From Bacillus vallismortis (lineage in GTDB: Bacteria > Bacillota > Bacilli > Bacillales > Bacillaceae): a stretch of DNA of 64,000 nucleotides. The stretch covers positions 2,552,501-2,616,500 of the forward strand of contig NZ_CP026362.1 of assembly GCF_004116955.1 (NCBI RefSeq), read 5' to 3'. The notes under the pieces are model-generated. The model made no database searches and was not told where the DNA came from. It saw only the letters and a program-made list of their open reading frames with translations. Position numbers and translations under genes: made by a program. Positions 1-11,098 of this stretch are shown here, one piece after another; position 1 is the stretch's first letter; the number at the start of each line of letters is the position of its first letter.

Positions 1-1172
<1,172 letters not shown>

Positions 1173-1345
1173 TAATGGAGCGCAGATTAAGTTCGTCACA
1201 TCCTGTGACAACATCTGCATGACCTGCATCGTGCAGGCCCCTGACTACGCACATCGCTGTGCGATTTATAAAAAATGAATTAACAGGTACGTTTTGTCTT
1301 GTTTAGTTTTCAAAGATCATTTTCACTTCTTGTTGAAGCGACTTT
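1173..1345 (-). other. rRNA operon leader with boxA antitermination signal
   Basis: This is the transcribed leader between promoter P2 and the mature 16S 5' end. On the minus strand TGATCTTTGAAAACTAAAC (1301-1319) matches the Bacillus rrn boxA, where NusB/NusE load to prevent early termination. Two short hairpins follow: CCTGCA-TGCAGG near 1223-1237 and CGCACA-TGTGCG near 1249-1264. They fit the 5' half of the precursor region processed by RNase III. No protein-coding gene is seen here. Confidence 0.75.
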
Positions 1346-1348
1346 ATT

Positions 1349-1377
1349 AATATAACATTTTGACTTTCTTTTGTCAA
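1349..1377 (-). promoter_or_regulatory. rrn promoter P2
   Basis: On the minus strand, -35 TTGACA (1372-1377) and -10 TATATT (1349-1354) are separated by 17 nt. This near-consensus sigma-A promoter lies about 180 nt upstream of the mature 16S end. It carries the AT-rich sequence directly after the -10 that is usual for Bacillus rRNA promoters. Confidence 0.88.
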
Positions 1378-1445
1378 ATGTTTTTTTGTTTTATTTCTCC
1401 GCCGCTGTGAGCTTATTTTTCAGTAGCGCATCAGCGACGTTTAAT

Positions 1446-1474
1446 AATATAACACGGTCAAGAATCAGAGTCAA
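1446..1474 (-). promoter_or_regulatory. rrn promoter P1, overlapping the end of ygxA
   Basis: On the minus strand, -35 TTGACT (1469-1474) and -10 TATATT (1446-1451) have a 17 nt spacer. The sequence after the -10 (ATTAAACGTCGC) resembles that of P2 (AATAAAGTCGC), about 97 bp downstream. The -35 box lies inside the last codons of ygxA, so the upstream gene ends within the rRNA promoter. Confidence 0.85.
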
Positions 1475-2342
1475 CATCTTTTTCGAAAAAATATCCTCGG
1501 TGATAGACAGCCTGTCCTTTCGTTTCTATCTGGCAGACGTTAATCAATCCCTTGTCCGTTAGGTAATCAAGCATAACGCCAAGGTCTTGGGTAAAGTGCT
1601 TTAAGTCAGAATGCTGAAGAAGCTCACCGAATTGCCAAATGTCTTTTTCTTTCATCACCTCAAAAAGATGTGCCGACCCGATATCAGATTTAGAATGGAT
1701 GAGAAAATCATTTGCTAAGAATAATAATTCGAGTCTTTTCTCTAAGCTCTCGTGACTTTCAATCAGCTCGGAATATAATTTGTACACTTGCGGCTCCATC
1801 TGGCGCACTTGGCTCCACACCGTGGTTTCCGGATGGAATCCCCTGTCGATTACTTCTATACGCGCTAAATGATGGAGCGCATGAACAACCGCGTTGTAGG
1901 CATCTAAAAATTGATTGGCTTCAAAAAAAGCTTTTCCTTCAATATATCTTCTGATTAATTTGCCGTATTCAAGTCCGATCTTCAGTTTGCGCTCAGCAAA
2001 CGGAAATGTATTCAGCCTGTCAATCAGCTCGGCAATGTATTCATTACGGTCAAACATGACTTTTCCATTTACAATCCAATCTATGATTCTTCTATTTGTC
2101 CCGAGCAAAATCCATTCTTTAATCTGAGAATCCGTTACCACATGCAAAGAAGCTGTTTTTTGATCAAATTCATAATGCTTTATAAAAACAGGCTCGTCAG
2201 CCTCCTTTACAATCACCAGCAAAGCGGCATCAAAGTTATCTGTTAAGGAAGATGTTCTGTTTCTTCTCTCAATCATAATGACAGCTAATGTGTTGGGATG
2301 ACTTGCTCTTTCTTGGTAAATTGGACGGAGAAGATTATCCAT
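1458..2342 (-). CDS. ygxA: YgxA, nucleotidyltransferase-like protein
   Basis: A 294-aa soluble protein matching YgxA of B. subtilis, the gene next to rrnD. The family is annotated as nucleotidyltransferase-like with a C-terminal winged-helix or substrate-binding part; its substrate is unknown. The start is set at the ATG at 2342 because GGAGG precedes it by 7 nt. The frame extends 17 codons further upstream, but without a ribosome binding site. The 3' end overlaps rrn promoter P1, so read-through from ygxA would enter the rRNA operon. Identification is by context and sequence recall; the biochemical role is unproven. Confidence 0.82.
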   Translation of the reverse strand: MDNLLRPIYQERASHPNTLAVIMIERRNRTSSLTDNFDAALLVIVKEADEPVFIKHYEFDQKTASLHVVTDSQIKEWILLGTNRRIIDWIVNGKVMFDRNEYIAELIDRLNTFPFAERKLKIGLEYGKLIRRYIEGKAFFEANQFLDAYNAVVHALHHLARIEVIDRGFHPETTVWSQVRQMEPQVYKLYSELIESHESLEKRLELLFLANDFLIHSKSDIGSAHLFEVMKEKDIWQFGELLQHSDLKHFTQDLGVMLDYLTDKGLINVCQIETKGQAVYHRGYFFEKDVDSDS

Positions 2343-2549
2343 CACTATTCCTCCAATGCAATTGTTCAATTTTTTTATCTCTACTTGATTCAATTCTATG
2401 GTTATAACGAAATTCCTTTTATTCTAAACACATTGAACTATTATAAACAATTTCACTATAAGTCTCCATATGTAAATTCCAGTTCAATCGAAAACATGAA
2501 GAAAATCCCATTGGGTTTGTGCTATAGTTAAAGTCAGAGGGGGATGGAC

Positions 2550-2903
2550 ATGGCGAAATACTCCAGCAAAATTAATAAAATCAGAACATTTGCGTTAAGT
2601 TTGGTTTTCGTTGGGTTTGTCATTATGTACATCGGGATCTTTTTCAAGGATTCAGTTTTGCTATCTAGTTTGTTTATGATACTTGGGCTTTTATCCATCG
2701 GGCTCAGCACGGCTGTTTACTTTTGGATCGGTATGCTTTCGACCAAAGCGGTCCGCGTCATATGTCCGGGCTGTGAAAAAGAGACAAAGGTTTTGGGAAG
2801 AGTAGACATGTGCATGCATTGCAGAGAGCCGCTGACTTTAGATAAGGGCTTAGAAGGAAAAGAATTTGATGAGTCTTATAATAAAAAGAAAATGTCCAAA
2901 TAA
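2550..2903 (+). CDS. ygzB: YgzB, small membrane protein with zinc-ribbon-like tail
   Basis: A 117-aa protein (UPF0295 family). Two hydrophobic segments lie at about residues 12-35 and 42-65. A cytosolic tail follows with two CxxC-type pairs (VICPGCEKE and MCMHCREP), which look like a metal-binding ribbon. The start at 2550 gives 6 nt to a GAGGGGG ribosome binding site; an ATG two codons earlier is too close to it. It is convergent with perR and shares a hairpin terminator with it. Function is unknown. Confidence 0.82.
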   Translation: MAKYSSKINKIRTFALSLVFVGFVIMYIGIFFKDSVLLSSLFMILGLLSIGLSTAVYFWIGMLSTKAVRVICPGCEKETKVLGRVDMCMHCREPLTLDKGLEGKEFDESYNKKKMSK

Positions 2904-2938
2904 AATAAGCTGACCGTTTCGTGCGGCCAGCTTATTTT
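2903..2938. terminator. bidirectional terminator between ygzB and perR
   Basis: AAATAAGCTG and CAGCTTATTT pair around a short loop and are followed by T-rich sequence on both strands. The hairpin sits between two convergent stop codons. Confidence 0.8.
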
Positions 2939-3375
2939 TAATGGTTTTCTTTTTTTGAACACTCTTGGCAGACGCCGTAAATTTCTAAACGGTGGTGGCT
3001 TACTTTAAAGCCCGTCACATGGGCAGCAAGCTGCTCCACTTCGTCAAGGCCCGGGTAGTGGAAGTCCACAATTTTGCCGCAGTTTTCACAGATTGCGTGA
3101 TAGTGATCGGATGTGACAAAATCGAATCTGCTGGAAGCATCACCGTATGTGAGCTCTTTTACCAAACCGGATTCCCGAAATACACGCAAATTGTTATATA
3201 CCGTCGCTACGCTCATGTTAGGGAACTTCCCTTCCAGAGCTTTATATATATCGTCCGCTGTTGGGTGAGCCATAGAGTTAACGAGATATTCCAGAATCGC
3301 ATGACGTTGAGGAGTAATGCGAACTCCGGTTTCCTTCAACGTTTCTAAGGCTTCTTTTAGTTCATGTGCAGCCAT
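2938..3375 (-). CDS. perR: PerR, peroxide-sensing Fur-family repressor
   Basis: A 145-aa Fur-family regulator. All residues expected of PerR are present: regulatory metal ligands H37, D85, H91, H93 and D104, and structural zinc cysteines C96, C99, C136 and C139. H37 and H91 are the residues oxidised by peroxide when iron is bound, which distinguishes PerR from Fur and Zur. In B. subtilis it represses katA, ahpCF, mrgA and the haem genes. A Per-box-like site lies upstream, consistent with autoregulation, and the next gene is a peroxiredoxin. Identification is very secure. Confidence 0.96.
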   Translation of the reverse strand: MAAHELKEALETLKETGVRITPQRHAILEYLVNSMAHPTADDIYKALEGKFPNMSVATVYNNLRVFRESGLVKELTYGDASSRFDFVTSDHYHAICENCGKIVDFHYPGLDEVEQLAAHVTGFKVSHHRLEIYGVCQECSKKENH

Positions 3376-3410
3376 CCGTCATGCACCTCTCTTCTAAAAA
3401 AATTCTTACA

Positions 3411-3425
3411 TTGTAATGTTTATAA
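3411..3425 (-). promoter_or_regulatory. Per box upstream of perR
   Basis: On the minus strand TTATAAACATTACAA matches the Per-box consensus TTATAATnATTATAA at 12 of 14 fixed positions. It overlaps a possible -10 (TACAAT, 3410-3415) about 35 nt before the perR start. This suggests autorepression, as known for B. subtilis PerR. Confidence 0.65.
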
Positions 3426-3506
3426 TTAGTGTAACTCTTTTTACGATAATTTGTCAATTGATATCAGGGCAAAAGTAAGCACATCATTTGAAATTGATAG
3501 ACATAT

Positions 3507-3980
3507 TTACTTTTCCGACATCTCTTTGAGTGTCTGAAGCGCTTCGGCTACATGGTCTTTTACTTTTACCTTTCTCCATTCTTTAACGAGCCGGCCTTCC
3601 TTGTCAATCAAAAATGTAGAGCGCTCAATTCCCATATATTCTTTTCCGAAGTTTTTCTTCAGCTTCCAAACATCAAATGCTTCCGCCAGCTTGTGTTCAT
3701 CATCAACAAGAAGCAGAAATGGAAGGTTATGCTTCTCTTTAAACTTTCCGTGTTTTTCCTGGCTGTCCGGGCTGACCCCGATAATGACCGCATCCAATTC
3801 CTCAAAGCTTTCGTGGCTGTCCCGAAAATCGCATGCTTCGGTTGTGCATCCCGGTGTCATGTCTTTTGGATAAAAGTAAAGCACGATGTACTTCCCTTTA
3901 TAATCCGCTAACGTTACTGTTTCCCCCTGATCGCCTTTTAACTCAAGATCAGGCGCTTTTTGTCCGATTTCTATCGTCAT
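3507..3980 (-). CDS. bcp: Bcp-type thiol peroxidase (peroxiredoxin)
   Basis: A 157-aa atypical two-cysteine peroxiredoxin (ygaF/bcp), which reduces hydroperoxides using thioredoxin. The active-site segment around residues 38-54 contains the peroxidatic cysteine C45 (PGCTTEAC) and a second cysteine C50, the resolving position in this subgroup. Length and the thioredoxin-like fold pattern are normal. GGAGGT lies 8 nt before the ATG. It is monocistronic between perR and the divergent gsaB. The position beside perR suits peroxide defence, but no Per box was found in front of it. Confidence 0.93.
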   Translation of the reverse strand: MTIEIGQKAPDLELKGDQGETVTLADYKGKYIVLYFYPKDMTPGCTTEACDFRDSHESFEELDAVIIGVSPDSQEKHGKFKEKHNLPFLLLVDDEHKLAEAFDVWKLKKNFGKEYMGIERSTFLIDKEGRLVKEWRKVKVKDHVAEALQTLKEMSEK

Positions 3981-4070
3981 TTTCTTTACCTCCGGATGTC
4001 TTTTTATTAAGCGTATCCAATTCTTGTCCAGATTACAACTGTCGTCCCTTGCGTCTTGAGCCCGAATCCA

Positions 4071-4098
4071 TTGTTCTTGTACGGAAGCATGCTACAAT
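4071..4098 (+). promoter_or_regulatory. candidate gsaB promoter
   Basis: TTGTTC (4071-4076) and TACAAT (4093-4098) have a 16 nt spacer, 37 nt before the gsaB start. The -10 is good and the -35 is moderate. Confidence 0.55.
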
Positions 4099-4134
4099 AG
4101 AAAAGACGCATGTACATATAGGAGGTTTTTATTC

Positions 4135-5424
4135 TTGCATACAAAATCAATTGAACTTCACAATGAGGCATTAACGCACATTGTCGGCGGTGTAAACAGC
4201 CCGTCTAGATCATATAAAGCGGTCGGCGGCGGTTCTCCCATCGCAATGGAAAAAGCAAACGGCGCTTATTTTTGGGATGTGGATGGCAACAAATACATCG
4301 ATTATTTAGCGGCGTACGGTCCGATTATTACCGGACATGCCCACCCTCATATTACAGAAGCGATTAAAGAAGCGGCAGAGAATGGTGTTTTATATGGTAC
4401 ACCGACGAAACATGAGGTTACATTTGCAAAGATGCTTAAAGAAGCCATTCCTGCTATGGACAAAGTAAGATTCGTCAATTCGGGGACAGAAGCAGTTATG
4501 ACGACCATCCGTGTGGCTCGCGCATATACAGGACGGACAAAAATCATTAAATTTGCAGGCTGTTATCATGGACATTCGGATCTTGTTCTTGTCGCAGCCG
4601 GTTCTGGTCCGTCAACTCTCGGCACACCCGACTCGGCCGGTGTACCGAAAAGCATCGCAAACGAAGTCATCACCGTTCCATTTAATGATATAGAAAGCTA
4701 TAAAGCGGCTCTTGATAAATGGGGCAGTGAAATCGCGGCGGTTCTCGTTGAGCCGATTGTCGGCAACTTCGGAATTGTTGAACCGAAAGAGGGCTTCTTG
4801 GAAAAAGTAAATGAACTGACACACGATGCGGGCGCTCTCGTTATTTACGATGAAGTCATTACGGCTTTCCGCTTTATGTACGGCGGCGCGCAGGATCTTC
4901 TGCAGGTGAAACCGGATTTAACAGCACTCGGAAAAATTATCGGCGGCGGTCTTCCGATCGGTGCCTATGGCGGCAAAAAAGAAATCATGGAGCAGGTGGC
5001 TCCGCTTGGGCCGGCTTACCAGGCTGGTACAATGGCAGGCAATCCCGCTTCCATCCTATCTGGCATCGCTTGTCTGGAGGTGCTTAAGGAGGAAGGCGTA
5101 TATGAAAAGCTTGATCACCTTGGCGCTATGCTGGAGGAAGGCATTTTACAGCATGCAGAAACACACGGCATCACGATTACTGTCAACCGCTTAAAAGGCG
5201 CACTCACGGTTTATTTCTCTGATGAAAAGATCGAAAATTACGAGCAGGCAGAACGCAGTGACGGAGAAACATTCGCCAGATTCTTCAAACTGATGCTGGA
5301 ACGCGGCGTTAATTTAGCACCATCTAAATATGAAGCTTGGTTTATTACAACAGCACATACAGAGCAAGATATTAAAGACACGCTTGCAGCGGTAGAAGAT
5401 GCTTTTAAACATCTTAAAAACTAG
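4135..5424 (+). CDS. gsaB: glutamate-1-semialdehyde 2,1-aminomutase
   Basis: A 429-aa PLP enzyme that converts glutamate-1-semialdehyde to 5-aminolevulinate in the C5 haem pathway. The PLP lysine is K267 in [14 protein letters not shown], and the HGHSD and NSGTEA segments are typical. The start is TTG at 4135, 8 nt after AGGAGG. B. subtilis also has hemL in the main haem operon, so this is the second aminomutase. A hairpin terminator follows directly, so the gene is monocistronic. Its position beside perR and bcp may reflect the link between haem supply and peroxide defence; that link is inferred. Confidence 0.93.
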   Translation: MHTKSIELHNEALTHIVGGVNSPSRSYKAVGGGSPIAMEKANGAYFWDVDGNKYIDYLAAYGPIITGHAHPHITEAIKEAAENGVLYGTPTKHEVTFAKMLKEAIPAMDKVRFVNSGTEAVMTTIRVARAYTGRTKIIKFAGCYHGHSDLVLVAAGSGPSTLGTPDSAGVPKSIANEVITVPFNDIESYKAALDKWGSEIAAVLVEPIVGNFGIVEPKEGFLEKVNELTHDAGALVIYDEVITAFRFMYGGAQDLLQVKPDLTALGKIIGGGLPIGAYGGKKEIMEQVAPLGPAYQAGTMAGNPASILSGIACLEVLKEEGVYEKLDHLGAMLEEGILQHAETHGITITVNRLKGALTVYFSDEKIENYEQAERSDGETFARFFKLMLERGVNLAPSKYEAWFITTAHTEQDIKDTLAAVEDAFKHLKN

Positions 5425-5439
5425 TATCAGACACCTTTG

Positions 5440-5467
5440 ACAGGAGCAGAAAGCTCCTGTTTTTTTA
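5440..5467 (+). terminator. gsaB terminator
   Basis: ACAGGAGC-AGAAA-GCTCCTGT followed by eight T. Confidence 0.9.
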
Positions 5468-5515
5468 TTCATTCGAACAGCGTGTAAGATTTTGGTCTAT
5501 TTCTCGAAAAATAGC

Positions 5516-5544
5516 TTGAATATTTGTATCGATCCCTGTATATT
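5516..5544 (+). promoter_or_regulatory. ygaE promoter
   Basis: TTGAAT (5516-5521), 17 nt, TATATT (5539-5544): a good sigma-A promoter about 100 nt before the ygaE start. Confidence 0.75.
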
Positions 5545-5641
5545 ACTTAGTTGTTTAGCAAATCAACTGACCGGGAATTTTAAGGATTAGCATTTGCTAT
5601 GTCATACAATTTACTATAGAAAGGAATGCACGCACAAACCA

Positions 5642-6703
5642 ATGAAACTTGGTGCCCGCATTTTCAAAACCGGGATTGCGATTACACTTGCCCTCTATCT
5701 GGCTTCGTGGATCGGACTTCCCTCGCCGATTTTCGCTGGGATTGCAGCGATATTTGCGATTCAGCCGTCGATTTACCGCTCTTTTCTTATTATTATTGAT
5801 CAGGTTCAGGCAAATATTATCGGAGCTGTGATCGCTACAGTGTTCGGCCTTATTTTTGGACCCAGCCCGATTATGATCGGGTTGACAGCAGTTATTGTCA
5901 TTACAATTATGCTGAAGCTTAAAATTGAACATACCATTTCGATTGCACTTGTAACAGTTATCGCGATTTTAGAATCCGCCGGTGACGACTTTTTAATGTT
6001 CGCGCTGGTCAGAACAAGCACAGTCATCTTAGGGGTGCTTTCTTCTTTTATCGTCAACCTGGTGTTTTTGCCTCCTAAGTACGAAACAAAGCTGATTCAT
6101 AATACAGTGGAAAACACAGAGGAAATTATGAAATGGATCAGGCTGAGCATGAGGCAGTCCACAGAGCATTCGATTTTGAAAGAGGATATTGAAAAACTGA
6201 AAGAAAAAATGATCAAGCTTGATCAGACATATCTTCTATATAAAGAAGAAAGAAGTTATTTTAAGAAAACGACTTATGTGAAATCAAGAAAGCTTGTCCT
6301 ATTCAGGCAGGCAATTATCACTGCAAACAGGGCGCTTGATACATTGAAAAAGCTGCATCGCCTGGAAAACGACATCTACCATATGCCTGAAGAGTTTCAA
6401 GAAACACTGACTGAAGAACTTGATTACCTGCTATACTGGCATGAACTGATTTTGATGCGGTTTGTCGGAAAAATCAAGCAGCATGATGACGCAGATGAAG
6501 AAGGCATTCAATATAAACAGCTCTTAACAAAGTCATTTTTAAAAAATCAGCAGAACACAGATGATGAGCTAATCGATTACAATATGCTCAGTATTATGGC
6601 AAGCGCCGTAGAATATCGTGATCAGCTTGAACATTTAGAAACTCTGATCACAAGTTTTCAAACGTATCATCCGAAAGACTGCGAAATAGAGACAGAAGAG
6701 TAA
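5642..6703 (+). CDS. ygaE: YgaE, aromatic-acid-exporter-family membrane protein
   Basis: A 353-aa protein with five or six N-terminal membrane segments (about residues 8-145). A long charged helical C-terminal domain follows, the layout of the ArAE_1 family (FUSC-like; putative aromatic or organic acid efflux). The start MKLGARIF is where conserved sequence begins. Its ribosome binding site is weak: AAAGGA lies 15-16 nt upstream, unusually far. The frame stays open for 16 more codons, but nothing better precedes the upstream ATG. A clear promoter and terminator make it a single-gene unit. Substrate is unknown. Confidence 0.8.
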   Translation: MKLGARIFKTGIAITLALYLASWIGLPSPIFAGIAAIFAIQPSIYRSFLIIIDQVQANIIGAVIATVFGLIFGPSPIMIGLTAVIVITIMLKLKIEHTISIALVTVIAILESAGDDFLMFALVRTSTVILGVLSSFIVNLVFLPPKYETKLIHNTVENTEEIMKWIRLSMRQSTEHSILKEDIEKLKEKMIKLDQTYLLYKEERSYFKKTTYVKSRKLVLFRQAIITANRALDTLKKLHRLENDIYHMPEEFQETLTEELDYLLYWHELILMRFVGKIKQHDDADEEGIQYKQLLTKSFLKNQQNTDDELIDYNMLSIMASAVEYRDQLEHLETLITSFQTYHPKDCEIETEE

Positions 6704-6728
6704 CCCGGTTGAACAGCCGGGTTTTTTT
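6702..6728 (+). terminator. ygaE terminator
   Basis: AACCCGG and CCGGGTT pair around a loop, followed by a T run. Confidence 0.85.
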
Positions 6729-6733
6729 CATAT

Positions 6734-6771
6734 AAAAAAATCTTATATCCTTTGCAGAAAGGATATAAGAT
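6734..6771 (-). terminator. ygaD terminator
   Basis: A perfect 14-bp inverted repeat (6740-6753 with 6758-6771, loop GCAG) is followed on the minus strand by seven T. It lies just after the ygaD stop codon. Confidence 0.9.
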
Positions 6772-6777
6772 TGATGT

Positions 6778-8520
6778 TCAGCTCAAATTTTGAATGGTAA
6801 ATAAGTGCTTGTACTGGCTGTCATATTCCATCAGTTCATGATGGGTTCCAGTTTCGGTGATTGTGCCGTTTTCCATAACAACAATCTTATCCGCATGTGT
6901 GATGGTCGATAAGCGGTGGGCGACAACAAAGGTTGTTCTGTCCTTTGCCAGTTTGTCCATTGCTTCTTGAATGTAATGCTCGCTTTCCAGATCAAGAGCT
7001 GAAGTCGCTTCATCCAAAATGAGGAGCGGCGGATTCTTCAGAAAAACCCGCGCGATTGAGATGCGCTGTTTTTGCCCGCCTGACAGCTTAACGCCTCTTT
7101 CCCCCACCCGGGTCTCATACCCTTCTGGAAAACCCATAATAAATTCATGGGCATTGGCAGCTTTGGCGGCTTCGATAATCTCCTCAAGCGTGGCACCAGG
7201 TTGGCCGATTGCAATATTTTCCCGAATCGTTTCGCTGAATAAAAAGGTATCCTGAAGCACCATGCCAACCTGATTGCGAAGGCTTCTCGCTTCATAATCG
7301 CGAATATCTGTCCCGTCAATCAGCAGCCTGCCGCTTGTCACGTCATAAAATCTCGGAATCAGGCTGACGAGTGTTGACTTGCCTCCTCCGCTCATGCCAA
7401 CGAGAGCTACAGTTTCCCCTCTATTTACTTTTAAAGAGACGTCATGAAGAATGTTTTCTTTTTCCTTTTCATATTGAAACGAAACATTTTGAAATTCCAC
7501 TTCACCGCGAATTTGGCCGGCCTTAATGGCATTTGGTTTGTCAGTGAGTTCATATGGCTCGTCAATAAATTCAAACACCCTGTCCATTGATGCGATTGAC
7601 TGTGTCAATGTTGTAGAGGAATTAATCAGCCTTCTAACAGGATTGTACATTCTGTCGATATATCCGACAAACGCGACCATTGTTCCGACAGTCAGCGGTC
7701 CATTAATGACAAAATAGCCAGCGCACGCAATCACGATAAGCGGCGCCAAATCTGTAATGGTATTGACGACTGCAAAGGTTTTGGCATTCCAATTCGTGTG
7801 GCTGATGGCTTTATCTAAGAAATGGCTGTTTTTCTCATTGAAATGATCCTGTTCATGATCTTCGATTGCAAAGCTTCTGATAACAGGCATGCCTTGAATG
7901 CGTTCGTGCAAATGTCCCTGCACTTGAGCGAGCGCCTGCGAGCGCTCCCTAGTCAGCTTTCTTAAACGGCCGTAAAAATACTTCACTGATATGCCGTATA
8001 ATGGGAATAAAACGATAGAGATCAGTGTTAATTTAACGTCTAGTGTGAGCATGATAGAGATTACAATCAAAATCGTCAGCATATCGAGCCAGATATTCAT
8101 CAGGCCAGTAATGACAAAATCCTTTGTTTGTTCCACATCATTGATCACTCGGGAAATGACTTCCCCTGTTCTCGTATTCGCATAAAAACGAAGGCTCAGT
8201 TTCTGTATATGGTCAAACAGCTTGGCTCTTATATCGTAGAGCACCTTGCTGGCGGTCCACTGGGCAAAATATTGCCGATAGTATTCAACAGGCGGGCGCA
8301 AAATTAAAAATAAGGCGAACATAATCGCCATAATGGTGAACAATGACGTTGTTTTGTCACTGGCCGTGCCGCCTCCTTGAATAATGTCGTCAACTACGTA
8401 CTTCAGAAGCAATGGGAGAGCAAGCGGAATGGAGAATTTGACAATCCCGATTAACACAGTAACGAAAATTTGTTTCTTATAAGGTTTGACGAATTGCATG
8501 TAGCGTTTCATAACCCCCAC
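6778..8520 (-). CDS. ygaD: YgaD, homodimer-type ABC exporter
   Basis: A 580-aa half-transporter. The N-terminal membrane domain has six segments (about residues 15-320) and the C-terminal part is an ATPase. Walker A is GMSGGGKST, the signature is LSGGQ and Walker B is [12 protein letters not shown], all intact, so it can work as a homodimer (MsbA/LmrA type). The start is GTG at 8520, placed 6 nt after AGGGGGA; the internal ATG three codons later is too close to that site. Terminators flank it on both sides. The substrate is probably a drug or lipid, but unknown. Confidence 0.88.
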   Translation of the reverse strand: MGVMKRYMQFVKPYKKQIFVTVLIGIVKFSIPLALPLLLKYVVDDIIQGGGTASDKTTSLFTIMAIMFALFLILRPPVEYYRQYFAQWTASKVLYDIRAKLFDHIQKLSLRFYANTRTGEVISRVINDVEQTKDFVITGLMNIWLDMLTILIVISIMLTLDVKLTLISIVLFPLYGISVKYFYGRLRKLTRERSQALAQVQGHLHERIQGMPVIRSFAIEDHEQDHFNEKNSHFLDKAISHTNWNAKTFAVVNTITDLAPLIVIACAGYFVINGPLTVGTMVAFVGYIDRMYNPVRRLINSSTTLTQSIASMDRVFEFIDEPYELTDKPNAIKAGQIRGEVEFQNVSFQYEKEKENILHDVSLKVNRGETVALVGMSGGGKSTLVSLIPRFYDVTSGRLLIDGTDIRDYEARSLRNQVGMVLQDTFLFSETIRENIAIGQPGATLEEIIEAAKAANAHEFIMGFPEGYETRVGERGVKLSGGQKQRISIARVFLKNPPLLILDEATSALDLESEHYIQEAMDKLAKDRTTFVVAHRLSTITHADKIVVMENGTITETGTHHELMEYDSQYKHLFTIQNLS

Positions 8521-8566
8521 GTTGATTCCCCCTCTCTCTTTATCATGATGTGTGTGAGCCCATGTG

Positions 8567-8597
8567 AAAAACCTGTTGTACCCCGCAACAGGTTTTT
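8567..8597 (-). terminator. ygaC terminator
   Basis: AAAAACCTGTTG and CAACAGGTTTTT form a near-perfect stem around GTACCCCG. It lies between the ygaC stop and the ygaD start. Confidence 0.85.
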
Positions 8598-8605
8598 ACG
8601 TAACT

Positions 8606-9136
8606 TTATTTTGTATAGCGCAAAAACCGTTCATACCACATATCGACAAACTCGGGCGCAAACGGTCCTTGGCGCTGGTGAATCCAATGGAGCAGCGTGT
8701 TTAAGTAGTCTCTTAAAATACTGTCGATTTCTTTTGGATAATTCATGGCTTTCCGATGATCATCATATTCGTCTTCATCGAGAATATTATAGGTCATGTC
8801 AGGAAAAACCTTAACATCTAAGTCATAATCAATATATTTAATTGCTTCGCCATCATAGGCAAAAGGAGAACTGATATTACAATAGTAATGAACCCCGTCT
8901 TCCCTCAGCATCCCGATGACATTAAACCATTGTCTTGCGTGAAAATAACAGATTGCGGGCTCTCTGGTTATCCATGTCCGTCCGTCTGATTCGGTAACCA
9001 TCGTCCGGTCATTGGCTCCAATGACACACATTTCTGTACTTTTTAAGATTGTCGTCTCATTCCAAATTCTATGAATCAGCCCGTTATGCTTGTAGCTGTG
9101 AATTTGAATGGTTTCTCCTTCCTTGGGATAGCCCAT
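8606..9136 (-). CDS. ygaC: YgaC, DUF402 nucleoside di/triphosphatase family
   Basis: A 176-aa acidic soluble protein of the DUF402 (UPF0374) family. The Staphylococcus homologue is described as a nucleoside tri/diphosphatase. The FAYDG and [10 protein letters not shown] segments carry the conserved acidic residues that bind divalent metal in this fold. Length is normal. It lies between its own terminator and that of ygaB, so it is probably monocistronic. The enzymatic role here is inferred from the family. Confidence 0.82.
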   Translation of the reverse strand: MGYPKEGETIQIHSYKHNGLIHRIWNETTILKSTEMCVIGANDRTMVTESDGRTWITREPAICYFHARQWFNVIGMLREDGVHYYCNISSPFAYDGEAIKYIDYDLDVKVFPDMTYNILDEDEYDDHRKAMNYPKEIDSILRDYLNTLLHWIHQRQGPFAPEFVDMWYERFLRYTK

Positions 9137-9236
9137 ATTTCTCCCCTACTTTCTATAAAGCCCTGCAGTTAGTATGTCCAAATTTGCTTACCGACAACGT
9201 CTTTTACCTATTATAACGTTACAAATTGAAAAATGA

Positions 9237-9268
9237 AAATAAAAGAGCCATTCCGGCCGGGGAATGGC
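9237..9268 (-). terminator. ygaB terminator
   Basis: GCCATTCC and GGAATGGC form a stem. On the minus strand it is followed by TCTTTTATTTT, 12 nt beyond the ygaB stop. Confidence 0.8.
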
Positions 9269-9279
9269 ACATTCCTGCT

Positions 9280-9540
9280 CTACACAAAGGAAGACGGCTT
9301 TTCTGAGCTGCGATATGAACGAATCACCTGCTCTGTCTGCTTTTGAAACATGTCCTGTATATCGGCAAGTTGTTTTCGTTTTACCGCAATTTCATTCCGA
9401 ATACCGCGCAGCCTTGCACCCCTTTCCAAATGCCGGAGTTCTGCTTCAATTTGTTTGCAGCGGTCGAGCTCTGATTGGAGATCGAGAAGCTTGTCCATCG
9501 TCTTCATCTGTTCAATTACGAGCTTTTCAAATTCCGTCAT
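9280..9540 (-). CDS. ygaB: YgaB, small coiled-coil protein
   Basis: An 86-aa highly charged protein. Heptad-like spacing of L, I and M runs over about residues 4-75, so it is probably one long coiled coil (YgaB-like family). There is no signal peptide or membrane segment. GGAGGA lies 5 nt before the ATG. It has its own terminator and sits between sspE and ygaC. Function is unknown. Confidence 0.78.
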   Translation of the reverse strand: MTEFEKLVIEQMKTMDKLLDLQSELDRCKQIEAELRHLERGARLRGIRNEIAVKRKQLADIQDMFQKQTEQVIRSYRSSEKPSSFV

Positions 9541-9663
9541 CGGTTCCTCCTTCAGCTTGGCAAAAGTCTAAACGTTCCTCCTATCATTATTTCGATCTTA
9601 TGTATGCAAACCCTTTGACTCATTCTGTAGACCTTCCACAAGTTTTGTCGTTTTACAAACAGA

Positions 9664-9700
9664 AAAAAAGCACGTTCATCCTAAGATGAAGTGCTTTTTT
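9664..9700. terminator. sspE terminator (bidirectional)
   Basis: AAAAAAGCAC-TTCATC pairs with GATGAA-GTGCTTTTTT, giving T runs on both strands. It is located 12 nt after the sspE stop. Confidence 0.88.
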
Positions 9701-9712
9701 CTGTTTCAGTGA

Positions 9713-9967
9713 TTAGCTGTTTTGTTGTTTGTTTTGTTCAGCAGATTGGTTTTGCTGTCTTACCTGCTGTACGTTTGTTTCGCTAGCGAATTCAGTGCCG
9801 AATTGACCTTGTTGGCCAGCAGCTGATTGCTGGTTTTGTTTTCTGACTTGCTGAACGTTTGTTTCGCTAGCAAATTCAGTGCCGAATTGGCCTTGACCAG
9901 CAGCTGATTGTTGGTTTTGTTTTCTGACTTGTTGTGCGTTTGTTTTGCTGAAATTTTGGTTTGCCAT
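9713..9967 (-). CDS. sspE: SspE, gamma-type small acid-soluble spore protein
   Basis: An 84-aa protein rich in Q, N, S and A. A unit of about 26 residues containing GQFGTEFASETN and QQVRKQNQQSA occurs twice in tandem, which defines gamma-type SASP. TEFASET is the GPR germination-protease site. The protein serves as an amino-acid reserve in the forespore and does not bind DNA. The start at 9967 follows GGAGGTGAT by 4 nt; a seven-codon upstream extension is ignored. A sigma-G-like promoter lies directly upstream. The DNA of the two repeats is also nearly identical, so repeat number can change by recombination. Confidence 0.96.
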   Translation of the reverse strand: MANQNFSKTNAQQVRKQNQQSAAGQGQFGTEFASETNVQQVRKQNQQSAAGQQGQFGTEFASETNVQQVRQQNQSAEQNKQQNS

Positions 9968-9988
9968 TGTTATCACCTCCACGATCAT

Positions 9989-10019
9989 TAGAATGTGCAG
10001 GTGACGGTATGGCTATTCC
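9989..10019 (-). promoter_or_regulatory. sigma-G-type promoter of sspE
   Basis: On the minus strand GGAATA (10014-10019), 18 nt, CATTCTA (9989-9995). This resembles the sigma-G consensus TGAATA-N17-18-CATACTA and starts transcription about 15 nt before the sspE ribosome binding site. Confidence 0.65.
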
Positions 10020-10034
10020 TCTTTTTAAAAATTT

Positions 10035-10793
<759 letters not shown>

Positions 10794-10867
10794 TCATCTC
10801 CTTGTAGCGTATAGTTCTCTTATTTCCACAAACAATAATGGCAAGAACGTAAAGGGGGTCTTCTGTT

Positions 10868-11092
10868 ATGTATGTCGGACGTGATATGAGCGAATTAAAC
10901 ATGGTATCCAAAGAAGATTGGAAAAACAGTGAACTCGCCTATTTTCATCATGCTTTTCAGCAAATTATGCCTTATTTGAACGAAGAAGGCCAATCAAAAT
11001 ACCGGGAATTAACGCAGGAAATTGAAGCGCGCGGCGGAATGAAAAGCAATGAAGCGGACTACACCCACGGCACGCGCGTTACTTATGATTAA
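10868..11092 (+). CDS. yfhS: YfhS, small protein of unknown function
   Basis: A 74-aa soluble, acidic protein with the segment YHHAFQQIMPYLNEEGQSKYREL; 'FHHAFQQIMPYLNEEG' reads in this window as a helix-rich core. GGGGG lies 9 nt before the ATG. Matches YfhS of B. subtilis by position between fabL and mutY. It ends 6 nt before the convergent mutY stop. The spore-gene surroundings suggest late expression, but no promoter was identified. Function is unknown. Confidence 0.75.
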   Translation: MYVGRDMSELNMVSKEDWKNSELAYFHHAFQQIMPYLNEEGQSKYRELTQEIEARGGMKSNEADYTHGTRVTYD

Positions 11093-11098
11093 GAACGT

